Assembly: GCA_943788815.1 (NCBI GenBank)
Contig: CALSRS010000003.1
Span: forward strand, 225,193 to 289,192
DNA from: an uncultured Gammaproteobacteria bacterium
GTDB lineage: Bacteria > Pseudomonadota > Gammaproteobacteria > Eutrophobiales > Eutrophobiaceae
DNA length: 64,000 bases
Reading direction: 5' to 3'
Of this stretch, positions 8,434-21,707 are shown one piece after another; positions within the stretch are counted from its first letter, which is position 1, and every line of letters begins with the position of its first letter. A program made the translations under genes and the position numbers. Below the pieces are notes generated by a model. The model worked only from the letters and a program-made list of their open reading frames with translations. It had not been told where the DNA came from and ran no database searches.

Positions 8434-11400
8434 ATGGCCTATTCATATACTGAGAAAAAACGAATCCGCAAGGATTTTGGTAAAAGAACCAGCGTATTAA
8501 AAGTACCATATTTGCTGGCTACCCAGATTGATTCATATAACTCATTTCTTCAACCAGAAATTGAACCAGAGCATCGACGTAATGCTGGTCTCAACGCTGC
8601 ATTTGCTTCAGTGTTCCCTATTGAAAGCTATTCAGGAAATGCAGTACTTGAATATGTAAGTTATAGCCTTGCAAAACCGGGATTTGATGTAAAAGAGTGC
8701 CAGCTTCGAGGTCTTACTTATGCCGCATCATTAAGGGTTAAAGTCAGACTGATTATTTATGATAAAGAAGCCGGGTTGAGTAATAAGGTAGTTAAAGATA
8801 TCAAAGAACAGGATGTTTATATGGGAGAAATGCCGTTAATGACGAACAATGGTACATTCGTGATTAATGGTACAGAAAGGGTAATTGTTTCTCAGTTGCA
8901 TCGTTCTCCAGGTGTGTTTTTTGAACATGACAAAGGTAAGACCCATTCTTCAGGAAAACTGCTCTATTCTGCCAGAGTCATTCCTTACCGTGGTTCATGG
9001 TTGGATTTCGAATTCGACCCTAAAGACATGGTTTACTGTCGGATAGATAGAAGAAGAAAAATACCGGCGACAATATTACTCAGAGCATTGGGTTATAACA
9101 CCCAGGAAATACTCGACATGTTTTTCGAAACGAACCAGTTTACGATTTCTAAGAAAGGCGTGTTTTTGAAATTAATTCCTGAGCGCTTTCGCGGAGAAAC
9201 GGTGTCATTCGATATATGTGACAAAAAAGGTGAGTTGATAGTAGAAGCTGATCGTAGAATTACAGCTAGACATATCAGACAAATGGAGACTTCAAAATTA
9301 AAACAACTTGAAGTTCCTGTCGATTATCTAATAGGTAAAGTCCTGGCGCGTGATGTAATTAACAAGGAAACCGGGGAATTGCTGGTCGAAGCAAATACCG
9401 AGATCAACGAAGAAATGCTGGAAATTCTGGCAGAACACGCAGATATAGTAATTGATACTCTATATACAAACGAACTGGATCGAGGTACTTATATATCTGA
9501 TACCGTTAAGGTTGATACGACGACTAACCAGCTCGAAGCTCAGATTGAAATCTACCGAATGATGCGCCCTGGTGAACCACCGACAAAAGAGGCTGCAGAA
9601 AATCTCTTCAAGAATCTATTTTTCAGCGCTGACAGGTATGATTTGTCGGCTGTTGGAAGAATGAAATTTAACCGTCGAGTGGGCAGGCAGGAACTCACAG
9701 GTGTTGGAGTCTTATACGACGGTAAATTTTTTGGTGACAGAACTGATGAAGTTTCCAAAAAAATGGTTGCCGAATTAGAAGACGGGTCAGACATTATTGA
9801 TGTAATGAAGACACTGGTGGATATTAGAAATGGAAAAGGAATCGTGGACGATATCGACCATCTTGGAAACCGACGTGTAAGAAGTGTCGGTGAAATGGCG
9901 GAGAACCAGTTCCGTGTTGGTCTGGTCAGGGTTGAACGTGCAGTAAAAGAGAGGCTTGGGCTGGCTGAATCAGAAGGTTTAATGCCACAGGAAATTATTA
10001 ATGCCAAACCAGTGTCTGCTGTTATTAGAGAATTTTTTGGTTCCAGTCAGTTGTCGCAATTTATGGATCAAAATAACCCATTATCTGAGATCACACACAA
10101 ACGTCGAATTTCTGCTCTTGGCCCAGGTGGTCTGACACGTGAACGTGCAGGGTTTGAAGTACGTGACGTACACCCCACACATTACGGGCGTGTCTGCCCT
10201 ATTGAGACCCCTGAAGGTCCAAACATCGGGTTGATCAATTCTTTGGCTGTGTATGCTAGAACTAATGAGTATGGATTTCTTGAAACCCCATACCGTAAAG
10301 TAGTGAAAGGAAAGGTCTCAGATCAGATTGATTATCTTTCAGCAATTGAGGAAGGAGACTTCATGATTGCTCAAGCGAACTCAACCTTGAATCAAAAAGG
10401 CGTACTGAGTGATGAGTTGATATCCTCGCGCTTTCAGAATGAATTCACAATGTCTACGCCCGATAGGGTTAACTACATGGACGTTTCACCAAAACAGATC
10501 GTTTCGGTGGCTGCGTCATTGATTCCATTTTTAGAACACGATGATGCGAACAGGGCATTGATGGGATCTAACATGCAACGACAGGCTGTGCCCGTACTTA
10601 AGGCGGAAAAACCAGTAGTTGGTACCGGGATGGAACGGACGGTTGCTATTGATTCGGGTGTTACAGTAATTGCTGAGCGTGGCGGGATTGTTGATTCTGT
10701 TGATGCTGGAAGAATTGTTATTCGTGTGCATGATAATGAAGTCACCGCAGGAGAACCTGGCGTTGATATTTACAATCTGACCAAATACACACGTTCTAAT
10801 CAAAATACCTGTATTAATCAAAAACCTTTGGTTAATACAGGTGATGCAATATCTAAAGATGATGTTCTTGCTGATGGTCCTTCAACTGATCTGGGTGAAC
10901 TTGCTCTGGGACAAAATCTCCTTATCGCCTTTATGCCCTGGAATGGATATAACTTTGAGGATTCAATATTAATCTCGGAGAGAATGGTTCAGGAAGACAG
11001 GTTTACATCCATTCATATAGAAGAACTGACCTGTGTGGCACGTGATACAAAGTTAGGACCCGAAGAAATATCTGCAGATATTCCTAATGTTAGTGAAAGT
11101 GCATTGAACAAGCTGGATGAATCAGGTGTGGTATTTATAGGAGCCGAAGTGAATCCTGGCGATATTCTGGTGGGTAAAGTTACGCCTAAGGGTGAAACCC
11201 AGCTTACGCCGGAAGAAAAATTACTTAGAGCTATCTTTGGTGAAAAGGCCTCAGATGTAAAAGATACCTCTCTACGAGTTTCATCTGGTATGAATGGTAC
11301 TGTCATTGACGTCCAGGTATTTATCAGAGATGGCGTTGAAAAAGATGCAAGGGCGCTGGAAATAGAAGAAGCAGAACTAAATCAGGTTAGGAAAGATCTT

Positions 11401-12579
11401 AATGACCAGCTCAGGATTATGGAAGACGGTGTGTATCAACGTACTGAAAAACACCTGATAGGTAAGACCGCAAATAGTGGACCTGGCGATCTGGAAAAAG
11501 GGAGCAAAATAACAAAGCAATACCTTGCTGATATCCAACGTGATAAATGGTTTGATATTAACCTGCAAAATGCAGATGCAAATCAGGTGCTTGAACAGAC
11601 ATCAACACAGTTACAGAAACTCCGTAAGGATTTCGATGAGATGTTTGAGGAAAAACGTATGAAATTGACCTCCGGTGATGACCTCGCTCCTGGAGTGTTA
11701 AAAATGGTCAAGGTTTATCTGGCTGTAAAGCGTCGAATTCAGCCTGGTGACAAGATTGCAGGGAGACATGGTAATAAAGGTGTTATTTCTACCATCGTAC
11801 CTGTTGAAGATATGCCCCATATGGAGGATGGTACGCCTATTGATGTCGTACTCAGTCCATTAGGTGTTCCTTCACGAATGAATGTTGGTCAAGTATTGGA
11901 GACGCACCTTGGCTGGGCGGCAAAAGGACTTGGGATCAAAATTGGAAAGATGCTACAAGCGCAGTCTACTGTGGCAGATATCCGTAAATTCCTGGATGAG
12001 GTATATAACAAGAGCGGAAAACAGGAAGATATTAGTTCTCTATCGGATGTAGAAGTATTTGAACTTGCCCGAAACCTCACTGGTGGTGTACCAATGGCAA
12101 CACCGGTATTCGATGGTGCCAGCGAGGACGAAATCAAGCGGATGCTTGACCTTGCAGACTTACCAAGGAGTGGACAGACAAAATTAATTGATGGACGTAC
12201 AGGTGATCCGTTTGATCGTGAAATTACGATTGGATATATGTATATGTTGAAGTTGAATCATCTAGTGGATGACAAGATGCACGCCAGGTCCACTGGTCCA
12301 TATAGTCTTGTCACTCAGCAGCCATTGGGCGGAAAAGCACAATTTGGTGGGCAGCGATTTGGAGAAATGGAGGTCTGGGCACTGGAGTCGTATGGAGCTG
12401 CCTACACCTTGCAGGAGATGCTGACTGTCAAATCAGATGATGTAAATGGCAGGACCAAGATGTACAAAAACATCGTCGATGGTAATCACCAAATGGATGC
12501 CGGTATGCCAGAGTCCTTTAACGTATTACTCAAGGAAATAAGATCCTTGTGTATCGATATAGAACTAGAGCAGGACTAA
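8434..12579 (+). CDS. rpoB: RNA polymerase beta subunit
   Basis: Catalytic-core subunit, 1381 residues (E. coli 1342). The rifampicin pocket reads [12 protein letters not shown] (from residue 538) and [24 protein letters not shown] without the classic resistance substitutions, so sensitive-type. The C-terminal [12 protein letters not shown] and the [19 protein letters not shown] segment are intact. GAGGT precedes the ATG. rpoC follows after 39 bp. Confidence 0.98.
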   Translation: MAYSYTEKKRIRKDFGKRTSVLKVPYLLATQIDSYNSFLQPEIEPEHRRNAGLNAAFASVFPIESYSGNAVLEYVSYSLAKPGFDVKECQLRGLTYAASLRVKVRLIIYDKEAGLSNKVVKDIKEQDVYMGEMPLMTNNGTFVINGTERVIVSQLHRSPGVFFEHDKGKTHSSGKLLYSARVIPYRGSWLDFEFDPKDMVYCRIDRRRKIPATILLRALGYNTQEILDMFFETNQFTISKKGVFLKLIPERFRGETVSFDICDKKGELIVEADRRITARHIRQMETSKLKQLEVPVDYLIGKVLARDVINKETGELLVEANTEINEEMLEILAEHADIVIDTLYTNELDRGTYISDTVKVDTTTNQLEAQIEIYRMMRPGEPPTKEAAENLFKNLFFSADRYDLSAVGRMKFNRRVGRQELTGVGVLYDGKFFGDRTDEVSKKMVAELEDGSDIIDVMKTLVDIRNGKGIVDDIDHLGNRRVRSVGEMAENQFRVGLVRVERAVKERLGLAESEGLMPQEIINAKPVSAVIREFFGSSQLSQFMDQNNPLSEITHKRRISALGPGGLTRERAGFEVRDVHPTHYGRVCPIETPEGPNIGLINSLAVYARTNEYGFLETPYRKVVKGKVSDQIDYLSAIEEGDFMIAQANSTLNQKGVLSDELISSRFQNEFTMSTPDRVNYMDVSPKQIVSVAASLIPFLEHDDANRALMGSNMQRQAVPVLKAEKPVVGTGMERTVAIDSGVTVIAERGGIVDSVDAGRIVIRVHDNEVTAGEPGVDIYNLTKYTRSNQNTCINQKPLVNTGDAISKDDVLADGPSTDLGELALGQNLLIAFMPWNGYNFEDSILISERMVQEDRFTSIHIEELTCVARDTKLGPEEISADIPNVSESALNKLDESGVVFIGAEVNPGDILVGKVTPKGETQLTPEEKLLRAIFGEKASDVKDTSLRVSSGMNGTVIDVQVFIRDGVEKDARALEIEEAELNQVRKDLNDQLRIMEDGVYQRTEKHLIGKTANSGPGDLEKGSKITKQYLADIQRDKWFDINLQNADANQVLEQTSTQLQKLRKDFDEMFEEKRMKLTSGDDLAPGVLKMVKVYLAVKRRIQPGDKIAGRHGNKGVISTIVPVEDMPHMEDGTPIDVVLSPLGVPSRMNVGQVLETHLGWAAKGLGIKIGKMLQAQSTVADIRKFLDEVYNKSGKQEDISSLSDVEVFELARNLTGGVPMATPVFDGASEDEIKRMLDLADLPRSGQTKLIDGRTGDPFDREITIGYMYMLKLNHLVDDKMHARSTGPYSLVTQQPLGGKAQFGGQRFGEMEVWALESYGAAYTLQEMLTVKSDDVNGRTKMYKNIVDGNHQMDAGMPESFNVLLKEIRSLCIDIELEQD

Positions 12580-12618
12580 TAGAAAATTAACTAAATCCCT
12601 AAGTGGAGGCGGAAAACT

Positions 12619-15600
12619 TTGAAAGACTTATTAAAGCTTCTTAAGCAACAAGGCCAGACAGAAGAATTTGACAATATTGCCATTGGATTGGCATCGCCAG
12701 AAAAAATTCGCTCCTGGTCGTTCGGTGAAGTCAAGAAACCTGAAACGATCAACTACCGGACATTCAAGCCGGAAAGAGATGGTTTATTTTGCGCTAAAAT
12801 TTTTGGTCCGGTTAAGGACTATGAATGTCTTTGCGGCAAATATAAAAGGTTAAAGCACCGTGGCGTAGTTTGTGAAAAGTGCGGTGTTGAAGTCACCTTA
12901 TCAAAGGTAAGACGTGACAGAATGGGACATATTGAGCTTGCAAGTCCTGTTGCGCATATCTGGTATCTCAAATCTTTGCCATCAAGAATGGGTCTGTTGC
13001 TGGATATGACCTTAAGGGAAATAGAACGGGTACTTTACTTCGAAGCTTATGTCGTTATTGAACCTGGTTTGACAGAATTAGAAAGAGGACAGTTACTCAC
13101 AGAAGAGAGCTACCTTGAATCTATTGAGCAATACGGTGATGAATTTGAAGCCAAGATGGGAGCAGAGGCAATTCATGAGTTATTAAAATCGGTTGAACTT
13201 GATAGCGAAATTGCCAGATTGCGAGGGGAAATTCCAGAAACCAAGTCAGAGACAAAATTAAAAAAAATATCAAAACGCCTTAAATTACTTGAAGCATTCG
13301 ATAAGTCCGGGAATAAACCGGAATGGATGGTGCTTGAAGTTCTGCCTGTATTACCTCCTGAATTAAGACCATTGGTGCCATTAGATGGCGGAAGGTTCGC
13401 AACATCAGATCTAAATGATTTGTATCGTCGAGTAATTAATCGTAATAACCGATTGAAGAGATTGCTAGACCTGAATGCGCCAGACATTATCGTCAGGAAC
13501 GAAAAACGTATGCTTCAGGAGTCGGTTGATGCCTTACTTGATAATGGTAGGCGTGGACGAGCAATAACTGGAACCAATAAACTTCCTCTGAAGTCGCTTG
13601 CTGACATGATTAAAGGTAAGCAGGGACGGTTTCGTCAGAACCTGCTTGGTAAGCGTGTAGATTATTCAGGCCGTTCAGTAATCGTTGTGGGGCCAACCCT
13701 GAAATTACACCAGTGCGGTTTGCCAAAAAAGATGGCGCTGGAATTATTTAAGCCATTCATTTTCAGCAAGCTGGAGCGACGTGGCCTGGCTACAACTATT
13801 AAGGCGGCTAAAAAACTTGTGGAAAGAGAAGGGCCAGAGGTTTGGGACGTACTTGATGACGTCATCCGGGAACATCCCGTGATGTTGAATAGGGCACCAA
13901 CCTTACACAGGCTGGGTATACAGGCATTTGAGCCTGTTCTAATTGAAGGCAAGGCAATTCAGTTACATCCTCTTGTTTGTACTGCATTTAACGCCGATTT
14001 TGATGGTGACCAGATGGCTGTGCATGTGCCCTTATCAATTGAGGCGCAGCTTGAAGCCAGGACACTGATGATGTCGACGAACAATATTCTTTCACCGGCG
14101 AATGGTGAACCCATCATTGTCCCAACTCAGGACGTAGTTCTTGGTATTTACTACATGACTCGTGAGTCAGCTGCCGCAAAAGGGACTGGAATGACTTTTG
14201 CTGATGTTGATGAGGCACATCGCGCCTATGAGAATCGTTGCGTTGAATTACATGCGAAGGTGAAAGTGCGTATCAAAGGATTTGAAACCAACGAAGCAGG
14301 TGAAGAGATTGAAGTGCTGAGAAAGGTGGAAACAACAGTCGGACGTGCTTTGTTGTCCAGGATATTGCCGAAAGGAATCACTTTTGAAAGTATAAATCAG
14401 CCCATGACCAAAAAGGGAATTTCAAAGCTGATAAATACTTGCTATAGAACGCAGGGGCTAAAGACGACGGTCATATTCTGTGACAAGCTAATGTACACTG
14501 GTTTTTACTATTCAACTCGGGCAGGTGTTTCCTTCGGTATTAATGATATGGAAATACCTGAAGAGAAAAACGGTATTATCAGCAAGGCAGAAGAGCAGGT
14601 TAAGCAATTTGAATCTCAATATACCTCTGGGTTGATTACAGATGGAGAGAGATATAACAAGGTTGTTGATATCTGGTCACATACTAATGATCAGGTTGCA
14701 AAGGCTATGATGGACAAATTGGGAACAGATGATGTTGTAGATACCTTTGGGAATACCGTAAAGCAAGCTTCTTCAAACTCTATTTTTATGATGGCCGATT
14801 CTGGCGCAAGAGGCTCTGCTGCACAGATCAGACAGCTGGCTGGTATGCGTGGCCTGATGGCAAAACCGGATGGTTCAATTATTGAGACACCTATCACCGC
14901 AAACTTCCGGGAAGGTTTGGACGTGTTGCAATACTTTATTTCCACCCATGGTGCACGTAAAGGTTTGGCTGATACCGCGCTTAAAACGGCTAACTCAGGG
15001 TATTTAACCAGACGATTGGTTGATGTAGCTCAGGATCTTGTTGTAACAGAAGTTGATTGTGGCACGAGCGCAGGGATGACAGTAATGTCTATTATTGAAG
15101 GCGGAGATGTTGTTGAGCCTTTGAAAGAACGTGTATTAGGTAGGGTAAGTGCTATAGATATCGTTAAGCCCGGAACCGATGAGGTTGTTGTTCCTGCCAA
15201 TACTCTTCTGGATGAGGCCCTGGTAGAAGTGATTGATGATGCTGGGATTGACCAGATTGAAGTTCGCTCTGCGATTACATGTGATACTCGCCATGGGGTA
15301 TGTTCAAGATGTTATGGACGAGATCTTGGTCGTGGTCATATCGTAAATATCGGCGAGGCTGTTGGCGTAGTTGCAGCTCAATCAATTGGTGAACCTGGGA
15401 CGCAGCTTACAATGCGTACGTTCCATATTGGTGGGGCAGCTTCACGTGCAGTCGCTGTAAATAGTATTGATGTGAAATATGGTGGCACGATTAAACTTCA
15501 TAACGTAAAACTTCTCACACAGGCATCAGGGAATCTAGTTGTCGTTTCACGATCTGGTGAGGTTGCATTGCAAGATGAAGTCGGCCGTGAGAGGGAAAAG

Positions 15601-16878
15601 TATAAAATTCCATATGGTGCTGTGCTGAAATTTTCAGATGGCGATAAGGTAAAACCTGGAACAATGGTAGGTTCATGGGATCCACATACCCATCCTGTTA
15701 TAACTGAAGTTGCTGGTAAGGCAATATTTAGTGATATTGTTGATGGTGTAACCGTGAACCGTCATGTTGATGAGATTACTGGTTTAACAAACATGATTAT
15801 TCTAGATCCGAAGCAAAGGCCTTCACATGCGAAAGATATGCGACCTGTCGTTAAACTGGTAGATGGCAAAGGCAAAGAATTAAAAATTCCGGGTACAGAT
15901 ATTCCTGCTCAATATCCATTACCTCCCAAGGCAGTTATTACAGTTACCGATGGCAAAGAAGTCAATGTTGGTGATGTAATTGCAAGATTACCTCAGGAAT
16001 CGCTGAAAACGCGTGATATCACTGGTGGTCTTCCCAGGGTAGCTGATCTATTTGAAGCAAGAAAGCCCAAGGAACCTGCTGTTCTGGCTGAAATCTCAGG
16101 CTTGGTCAGCTTTGGTAAGGATACGAAGGGTAAACAGCGTTTAGTCATAACCGATAGTAATGGCGAACAATATGAGGAATTGATACCTAAATGGCGTCAT
16201 ATCAATGTTTTTGAAGGTGAACATATTGAAAAAGGTGAAGCAGTCGTTGATGGCCCACCTACACCCCATGACATCCTTAGGTTGAAAGGTATACATGCAC
16301 TTGCTGGTTATATTAGAAATGAAATACAGGAAGTCTATCTTTTACAAGGCGTGAAAATAAATGACAAGCATATTGAAGTCATTGTTCGACAAATGTTAAG
16401 GAAGGTGGAAATTACACATCCTGGTGATACAGTTTTGCTCAAGGGTGAGCAAATTGAAAAATCCCGGATGCTTGAAATAAACGAGGAAATGGAAGCCGAC
16501 GGGAAAACACCAGCAAAGTATGATCCTGTTCTACTGGGTATTACCAAGGCTTCATTATCAACGGAATCATTTATATCTGCCGCTTCCTTCCAGGAAACGA
16601 CTCGAGTCCTCACAGACGCCAGTGTCAATGGAAAAATCGACAATTTGAAAGGTCTAAAGGAAAATGTCATCGTTGGAAGATTGATTCCAGCAGGAACTGG
16701 ACTTTCATATCATACTGACAGGCGATTAGAGCGGGAACAAGGCCCCGCTGGTGAGTCTTTATTGGATGTATTGACTGAGGGAGTGCCTGAGGAGAAATCC
16801 GATACGGAAACCGAGGAAATTGCAGAGATATTACAAGATGGAGCTCCGGATCAGGCTCAGGGGACGGCTAACGTATAA
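12619..16878 (+). CDS. rpoC: RNA polymerase beta' subunit
   Basis: Carries the catalytic Mg2+ site. 1419 residues (E. coli 1407). The N-terminal zinc site is C70, C72, C85 and C88. The metal-binding NADFDGDQ has its Asp residues at 460, 462 and 464, the E. coli numbering. A second Cys cluster ([13 protein letters not shown]) and the trigger-loop region [13 protein letters not shown] are present. The start is TTG at 12619, with GGAGG nine bases upstream and the family N-terminus MKDLLKLLK. Confidence 0.98.
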   Translation: MKDLLKLLKQQGQTEEFDNIAIGLASPEKIRSWSFGEVKKPETINYRTFKPERDGLFCAKIFGPVKDYECLCGKYKRLKHRGVVCEKCGVEVTLSKVRRDRMGHIELASPVAHIWYLKSLPSRMGLLLDMTLREIERVLYFEAYVVIEPGLTELERGQLLTEESYLESIEQYGDEFEAKMGAEAIHELLKSVELDSEIARLRGEIPETKSETKLKKISKRLKLLEAFDKSGNKPEWMVLEVLPVLPPELRPLVPLDGGRFATSDLNDLYRRVINRNNRLKRLLDLNAPDIIVRNEKRMLQESVDALLDNGRRGRAITGTNKLPLKSLADMIKGKQGRFRQNLLGKRVDYSGRSVIVVGPTLKLHQCGLPKKMALELFKPFIFSKLERRGLATTIKAAKKLVEREGPEVWDVLDDVIREHPVMLNRAPTLHRLGIQAFEPVLIEGKAIQLHPLVCTAFNADFDGDQMAVHVPLSIEAQLEARTLMMSTNNILSPANGEPIIVPTQDVVLGIYYMTRESAAAKGTGMTFADVDEAHRAYENRCVELHAKVKVRIKGFETNEAGEEIEVLRKVETTVGRALLSRILPKGITFESINQPMTKKGISKLINTCYRTQGLKTTVIFCDKLMYTGFYYSTRAGVSFGINDMEIPEEKNGIISKAEEQVKQFESQYTSGLITDGERYNKVVDIWSHTNDQVAKAMMDKLGTDDVVDTFGNTVKQASSNSIFMMADSGARGSAAQIRQLAGMRGLMAKPDGSIIETPITANFREGLDVLQYFISTHGARKGLADTALKTANSGYLTRRLVDVAQDLVVTEVDCGTSAGMTVMSIIEGGDVVEPLKERVLGRVSAIDIVKPGTDEVVVPANTLLDEALVEVIDDAGIDQIEVRSAITCDTRHGVCSRCYGRDLGRGHIVNIGEAVGVVAAQSIGEPGTQLTMRTFHIGGAASRAVAVNSIDVKYGGTIKLHNVKLLTQASGNLVVVSRSGEVALQDEVGREREKYKIPYGAVLKFSDGDKVKPGTMVGSWDPHTHPVITEVAGKAIFSDIVDGVTVNRHVDEITGLTNMIILDPKQRPSHAKDMRPVVKLVDGKGKELKIPGTDIPAQYPLPPKAVITVTDGKEVNVGDVIARLPQESLKTRDITGGLPRVADLFEARKPKEPAVLAEISGLVSFGKDTKGKQRLVITDSNGEQYEELIPKWRHINVFEGEHIEKGEAVVDGPPTPHDILRLKGIHALAGYIRNEIQEVYLLQGVKINDKHIEVIVRQMLRKVEITHPGDTVLLKGEQIEKSRMLEINEEMEADGKTPAKYDPVLLGITKASLSTESFISAASFQETTRVLTDASVNGKIDNLKGLKENVIVGRLIPAGTGLSYHTDRRLEREQGPAGESLLDVLTEGVPEEKSDTETEEIAEILQDGAPDQAQGTANV

Positions 16879-16902
16879 TTTCCCTAAAAATGTCATAATT
16901 CC

Positions 16903-16932
16903 TTGACAGATAGGGAAGATAAGCAATAGAAT
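16903..16932 (+). promoter_or_regulatory. Probable str-operon promoter upstream of rpsL
   Basis: TTGACA (16903-16908), an 18-bp spacer and TAGAAT (16927-16932) are followed by a CGCGCC discriminator. This starts 24 bp after the rpoC stop and leaves about 200 bases of rpsL leader. Assigned by inspection. Confidence 0.7.
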
Positions 16933-16945
16933 CGCGCCTCTTTGT

Positions 16946-16974
16946 CACAGGCTGAAGTTGGACTTCGGTCTGTG
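16946..16974 (+). promoter_or_regulatory. Hairpin in the rpsL leader
   Basis: CACAG (16946-16950) pairs with CTGTG (16970-16974), and inside it GAAGT (16954-16958) pairs with ACTTC (16962-16966) around a TGG loop, with a symmetric internal loop between the helices. It sits near the predicted 5' end of the str transcript. Function unknown. Confidence 0.45.
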
Positions 16975-17143
16975 TGCATTATGGCTTTCAGGGTTGTCAG
17001 CTTGACGTATCAAGTTTGCTCTCCTGAGTTTCACTTAACCATATAACCTAACATGTAACCGATTACGGTCATTTATCTGACTGTGATGCGGATAATATGC
17101 GTTTAGATTTAGCGCAAGCAATTGTTTTATTGGGAATTTTTTA

Positions 17144-17518
17144 ATGGCTACAATTAATCAACTGGTCAGAAAACCACGCAAGACAAAACGTGAAAAAAGT
17201 ACTGTGCCTGCGTTGGAGGGATGCCCTCAGAAACGAGGGGTGTGTACCCGTGTTTATACGACTACACCCAAGAAGCCAAATTCAGCTATGAGAAAAGTTG
17301 CCAGGGTGCGCCTGACAAATGGACAGGAAGTAACCACATATATAGGTGGTGAAGGTCACAATCTACAGGAACACTCGGTCATCCTTATCAGAGGGGGGCG
17401 AGTTAAGGATCTCCCAGGTGTGCGATATCACACGGTTCGGGGAACTCTGGATACATCCGGTGTAGGTGACCGAAAAAAAGGGCGTTCTAAATATGGCGCC
17501 AAGCGGCCAAAGAGCTAA
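17144..17518 (+). CDS. rpsL: 30S ribosomal protein S12
   Basis: Decoding-centre protein, 124 residues as in E. coli. Lys43 ([10 protein letters not shown]) and Lys88 ([13 protein letters not shown]), the usual streptomycin-resistance sites, are both wild type. First gene of the str group (rpsL, rpsG, fusA, tufA) with its own likely promoter about 210 bp upstream. Confidence 0.98.
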   Translation: MATINQLVRKPRKTKREKSTVPALEGCPQKRGVCTRVYTTTPKKPNSAMRKVARVRLTNGQEVTTYIGGEGHNLQEHSVILIRGGRVKDLPGVRYHTVRGTLDTSGVGDRKKGRSKYGAKRPKS

Positions 17519-17557
17519 AGTAAATAAATTAATAATAAATTAATAATAGATTAGATC

Positions 17558-18031
17558 ATGTCACGAAGAAGAGGCGCAGAGAAAAGAACAATCCTACCGG
17601 ATCCTAAGTACGGGGATCAGGTATTGGCAAAATTTATTAATATAGTCATGAGAAGTGGTAAAAAATCTACAGCTGAGAAAATCGTGTACGGTGCTCTGGA
17701 TGAGATGAGCAATCGTAATAATGGTGCAGACTCGCTGGAATTATTCAATAAAGCATTGAATAACGTGAAACCAATTATTGAGGTTAAATCCCGACGCGTT
17801 GGTGGGGCGACTTATCAGATTCCGATTGAAGTACGACCTGATCGTAGTATGGCCCTGGCAATGCGCTGGTTGGTTGATGCTGCCAAGAAACGCAGTGAAA
17901 AAAATATGGGATTGAGGCTCGCAGGAGAGCTATTGGATGCATCGGACAACCGTGGGTCATCCATTAAAAAACGAGAAGAAACGCATAAGATGGCGGAAGC
18001 CAACCGTGCATTCTCCCATTATCGCTGGTAG
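17558..18031 (+). CDS. rpsG: 30S ribosomal protein S7
   Basis: Primary binder of the 16S 3' major domain (30S head). 157 residues, the common S7 length (E. coli B 156). Begins [10 protein letters not shown] and contains the [16 protein letters not shown] beta-hairpin and the C-terminal [15 protein letters not shown]. In E. coli S7 represses its operon from the rpsL-rpsG gap; here that gap is 39 bp of AT-rich DNA with no obvious long stem. Confidence 0.98.
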   Translation: MSRRRGAEKRTILPDPKYGDQVLAKFINIVMRSGKKSTAEKIVYGALDEMSNRNNGADSLELFNKALNNVKPIIEVKSRRVGGATYQIPIEVRPDRSMALAMRWLVDAAKKRSEKNMGLRLAGELLDASDNRGSSIKKREETHKMAEANRAFSHYRW

Positions 18032-18053
18032 ACATTAATAAAGGACGTCACCT

Positions 18054-20156
18054 GTGCCAAGAAAAACACCTATAGAGCGATACCGGAACATTGGAATTAT
18101 GGCGCATATTGACGCGGGTAAAACAACCACGACCGAGCGCATACTATTTTATACGGGTGTTTCTCATAAGATTGGAGAAGTCCATGATGGGGCGGCAGTC
18201 ATGGACTGGATGGAACAGGAACAGGAGCGAGGAATCACTATTACCTCTGCTGCGACTACTTGTTTCTGGAGCGGTATGGCCCAGAATCTCCAAGAACATC
18301 GAATTAATATCATTGATACACCCGGACACGTCGATTTCACAATTGAGGTAGAGCGGTCATTACGCGTGCTTGATGGAGCATGCGCTGTATTTTGCGCGGT
18401 TGGTGGTGTTGAGCCCCAATCCGAAACAGTCTGGCGACAGGCCCAACGCTACAAGGTCCCGCGCATGGCATTCATTAATAAGATGGACCGTGCGGGTGCG
18501 AACTTTTTGCGAGTTGTTGAACAGATTAAATCCCGGCTTGGGAGTAACCCTGTTCCAGTACAGTTACCCATTGGAGCAGAAGAAAACTTCGAAGGTATTA
18601 TCGACCTCATAAAGATGAAAGCGATATATTGGGAAAACGAAAATATGGGTGTGAAGTTTACCGAAAAGGATATCCCAGAAGACATGGTCGATGCTGCAAA
18701 TGAGTGGCGCGAGAAAATGGTCGAAGCTTCAGCGGAAGCGACAGATGAACTCATGGATGTTTATTTAAATGAAGGCAGCCTTTCTGAAGAGCAGATCAAA
18801 AGTGGGATTCGAATTCGAACCCTGGCAAATGAGCTCGTTCCGACCCTATGTGGGTCAGCATTTAAAAACAAAGGCGTTCAGGCGATGCTTGATGCCATAG
18901 TCGACTTTATGCCATCTCCGGTTGATGTCCCAGCAATTACAGGAATTTTGGACGATAAGGACGAGACTATTGCAGAAAGAAAATCTTCCGATGATGAGCC
19001 CTTCTCAGCCCTGGCATTTAAGATTGCAACCGATCCATTTGTCGGGACATTAACCTTTTTTCGGGTTTATTCTGGTGTATTGAATTCAGGCGATACTGTC
19101 TACAACCCCGTCAAGGGTAAGAAGGAACGTATTGGCCGCATACTGCAGATGCATTCCAATTCCCGGGAGGAAATAAAAGAAGTCCGTGCAGGTGATATTG
19201 CAGCTGCAGTTGGACTTAAGGATGTCACCACCGGTGAAACTTTATCTGACATAAAAGAAGTAATTACTCTAGAACGTATGGATTTCCCCGATCCGGTTAT
19301 AGCCGTAGCGGTGGAGCCTAAAACCAAATCGGATCAGGAAAAAATGGGTGTTGCTTTGAGTAAGCTTGCCCAGGAAGATCCATCCTTTCGTGTACATACC
19401 GATGAGGAATCTGGCCAGACAATTATCTCTGGTATGGGCGAGTTACATCTTGAAATCATTGTTGACCGAATGAAGCGGGAATTTAATGTTGAGGCTAACG
19501 TTGGTAAGCCGCAGGTTGCCTACAGAGAGACTATCAGGAAAATCAACAACAAGGCCGAGGGGAAATTTATCCGTCAAAGTGGCGGGCGTGGTCAATACGG
19601 ACACGTGGTATTGAGAATTGAGCCACAAGAAGCTGGTAAAGGATATGAATTTATCAACGAGATAGTCGGTGGTACGGTACCCAAAGAATATATTCCGGCA
19701 GTCGATAAAGGTATTCAAGAGCAAATGACGAATGGCATCATTGCAGGCTATCCTGTGGTTGATGTTAAAGTATCCCTGTTTGATGGTTCTTATCATGACG
19801 TGGATTCCAGTGAAATGGCTTTTAAGATCGCCGGCTCTATGGGTTTTAAGGAAGGTGCGAAGCAGGCCGACCCGGTATTGCTTGAGCCCGTTATGCAAGT
19901 TGAAGTAGTAACCCCTGAAGATTATCTGGGTACTGTTACCGGTGATTTAAATCGTAGACGTGGGATACTTCAAGGTACAGAAGATTCACCTGCAGGAAAG
20001 ATCATAAGGGCAGAAGTACCGTTGTCTGAAATGTTCGGTTATGCCACTGACTTAAGATCGGCGACTCAGGGTCGTGCAACATATACGATGGAATTTTTAA
20101 AATATAACCAGGTTCCGCCAAATATTGCGGAAGGAATTATTAACAAAAATCAGTAA
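18054..20156 (+). CDS. fusA: Elongation factor G
   Basis: Translocation GTPase, 700 residues (E. coli 704). G1 [13 protein letters not shown]3 DTPGHVDF and G4 NKMDR are intact, followed by domain II and the C-terminal domains IV and V ([26 protein letters not shown]). The start is GTG at 18054 with AAAGGA upstream; the family N-terminus [20 protein letters not shown] supports it. tufA follows after 22 bp. Confidence 0.98.
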   Translation: MPRKTPIERYRNIGIMAHIDAGKTTTTERILFYTGVSHKIGEVHDGAAVMDWMEQEQERGITITSAATTCFWSGMAQNLQEHRINIIDTPGHVDFTIEVERSLRVLDGACAVFCAVGGVEPQSETVWRQAQRYKVPRMAFINKMDRAGANFLRVVEQIKSRLGSNPVPVQLPIGAEENFEGIIDLIKMKAIYWENENMGVKFTEKDIPEDMVDAANEWREKMVEASAEATDELMDVYLNEGSLSEEQIKSGIRIRTLANELVPTLCGSAFKNKGVQAMLDAIVDFMPSPVDVPAITGILDDKDETIAERKSSDDEPFSALAFKIATDPFVGTLTFFRVYSGVLNSGDTVYNPVKGKKERIGRILQMHSNSREEIKEVRAGDIAAAVGLKDVTTGETLSDIKEVITLERMDFPDPVIAVAVEPKTKSDQEKMGVALSKLAQEDPSFRVHTDEESGQTIISGMGELHLEIIVDRMKREFNVEANVGKPQVAYRETIRKINNKAEGKFIRQSGGRGQYGHVVLRIEPQEAGKGYEFINEIVGGTVPKEYIPAVDKGIQEQMTNGIIAGYPVVDVKVSLFDGSYHDVDSSEMAFKIAGSMGFKEGAKQADPVLLEPVMQVEVVTPEDYLGTVTGDLNRRRGILQGTEDSPAGKIIRAEVPLSEMFGYATDLRSATQGRATYTMEFLKYNQVPPNIAEGIINKNQ

Positions 20157-20178
20157 TTGTGAAATGAGGTAATTGGTA

Positions 20179-21369
20179 ATGTCCAAGGCGAAATTTGAAA
20201 GAACGAAACCACACGTTAACGTTGGAACGATAGGTCACGTTGACCATGGTAAGACGACATTGACGGCGGCGATCACCAAGACGATGTCGGAGAAGTTTGG
20301 TGGTGAGGTGAAAGCCTATGATCAGATTGATAATGCACCTGAAGAGCGTGAGCGCGGAATTACGATCGCGACGGCGCATGTGGAGTATGAAAGTGAGGGA
20401 CGACATTACGCCCACGTCGATTGCCCGGGACACGCGGATTATGTGAAGAACATGATCACGGGTGCTGCGCAGATGGACGGTGGCATATTGGTAGTGAGTG
20501 CTGCGGATGGCCCGATGCCACAGACGCGTGAGCACATACTGTTGGCCCGTCAGGTTGGTGTGCCATTTATTGTGGTGTACTTGAATAAGGCAGACCAGGT
20601 AGATGATGCGGAGTTGTTGGAGCTGGTCGAAATGGAAGTTCGTGAATTATTGGACAAGTATGAGTTTCCTGGCGATGACACTCCTGTGGTCACAGGCAGT
20701 GCGCTCAAGGCCTTGGAAGGAGATACAAGTGACATAGGTATTCCCTCGATTGAGAAGCTGGTCGCTGCGATGGACGCATATATTCCGATCCCAGAGCGTC
20801 CGGTAGACAAGCCATTTTTGATGCCGATAGAGGACGTATTTTCTATCTCGGGACGTGGCACGGTAGTCACGGGTCGAGTAGAGCGAGGCATCGTCAAGGT
20901 GGGAGAAGAAATAGAGATAGTAGGCATACGAGATACCCAGAAGACGACCTGTACTGGTGTTGAGATGTTCCGTAAGTTACTGGATGAAGGTCAGGCGGGT
21001 GACAACGTAGGTGTGTTGTTGCGCGGTACGAAGCGTGAAGATGTAGAGCGTGGTCAGGTGTTATGTAAGCCTGGAACCATCACGCCGCACAGGAAATATG
21101 AAAGCGAGGTGTATGTGTTGAGCAAGGAAGAAGGTGGACGCCATACGCCGTTTTTTAATAATTACCGGCCGCAGTTTTATTTTCGGACCACGGATGTGAC
21201 AGGCTCGGTGACGCTGCCTGAGGGGACGGAGATGGTAATGCCGGGAGATAACGTGCAGATGACAGTTGAGTTGATATCCCCCATTGCAATGGAAGAGGGT
21301 GTTCGCTTTGCCATTCGTGAAGGTGGACGAACTGTTGGCGCCGGTGTCGTTTCTAAAATAATCGAGTAA
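20179..21369 (+). CDS. tufA: Elongation factor Tu, copy 2
   Basis: Second EF-Tu gene in the canonical str position after fusA. The 396-residue protein is identical to copy 1. The ATG at 20179 is preferred to an in-frame TTG six bases earlier: GAGGT sits eight bases upstream and the other copy starts at the same codon. DNA identity with copy 1 starts exactly at the ATG and stops at the last sense codon, so flanking DNA is unrelated. rpsJ follows only four bases after the stop, leaving no room for an E. coli-type S10 leader. Confidence 0.98.
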   Translation: MSKAKFERTKPHVNVGTIGHVDHGKTTLTAAITKTMSEKFGGEVKAYDQIDNAPEERERGITIATAHVEYESEGRHYAHVDCPGHADYVKNMITGAAQMDGGILVVSAADGPMPQTREHILLARQVGVPFIVVYLNKADQVDDAELLELVEMEVRELLDKYEFPGDDTPVVTGSALKALEGDTSDIGIPSIEKLVAAMDAYIPIPERPVDKPFLMPIEDVFSISGRGTVVTGRVERGIVKVGEEIEIVGIRDTQKTTCTGVEMFRKLLDEGQAGDNVGVLLRGTKREDVERGQVLCKPGTITPHRKYESEVYVLSKEEGGRHTPFFNNYRPQFYFRTTDVTGSVTLPEGTEMVMPGDNVQMTVELISPIAMEEGVRFAIREGGRTVGAGVVSKIIE

Positions 21370-21373
21370 AGAT

Positions 21374-21688
21374 ATGGCAGAGCAGCAGATAATTCGAATA
21401 CGTTTAAAGGCTTTTGACCATCGCCTGATAGACCAGTCTACGCGTGAAATCGTGGAGACTGCTCGAAGAACAGGTGCTCAGGTTAAAGGTCCCATTCCGC
21501 TGCCGACAAAAAAAGAGCGTTATACTATTTTGATTTCACCGCATGTTGATAAGGATGCCCGTGACCAATATGAGATCAGAACACACAAAAGGTTAATGGA
21601 TATTATAAACCCGACAGACAAGACAGTAGATGCCTTAATGAAACTGGATTTGGCTGCCGGTGTAGATGTACAAATTAAATTAAATTGA
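21374..21688 (+). CDS. rpsJ: 30S ribosomal protein S10
   Basis: 30S head protein, also NusE in antitermination complexes. 104 residues (E. coli 103) with [16 protein letters not shown] and the loop [35 protein letters not shown] interrupted only by normal family variation. First gene of the S10 group, read straight on from tufA. Confidence 0.97.
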   Translation: MAEQQIIRIRLKAFDHRLIDQSTREIVETARRTGAQVKGPIPLPTKKERYTILISPHVDKDARDQYEIRTHKRLMDIINPTDKTVDALMKLDLAAGVDVQIKLN

Positions 21689-21707
21689 TATTACTGAGAT
21701 TTCGAAA

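Noticed and set aside
9552-10007. 151-codon minus-strand frame inside rpoB
   Set aside because: Ser/Pro/Ile-rich translation typical of antisense frames; rpoB is unambiguous on the plus strand.
19443-19898. 151-codon minus-strand frame inside fusA
   Set aside because: Antisense shadow of EF-G domains III-IV, with no homology that I recognise.
21370-21373. S10 leader with L4-binding structure before rpsJ
   Set aside because: Only four bases separate tufA from rpsJ; there is no room for the leader.
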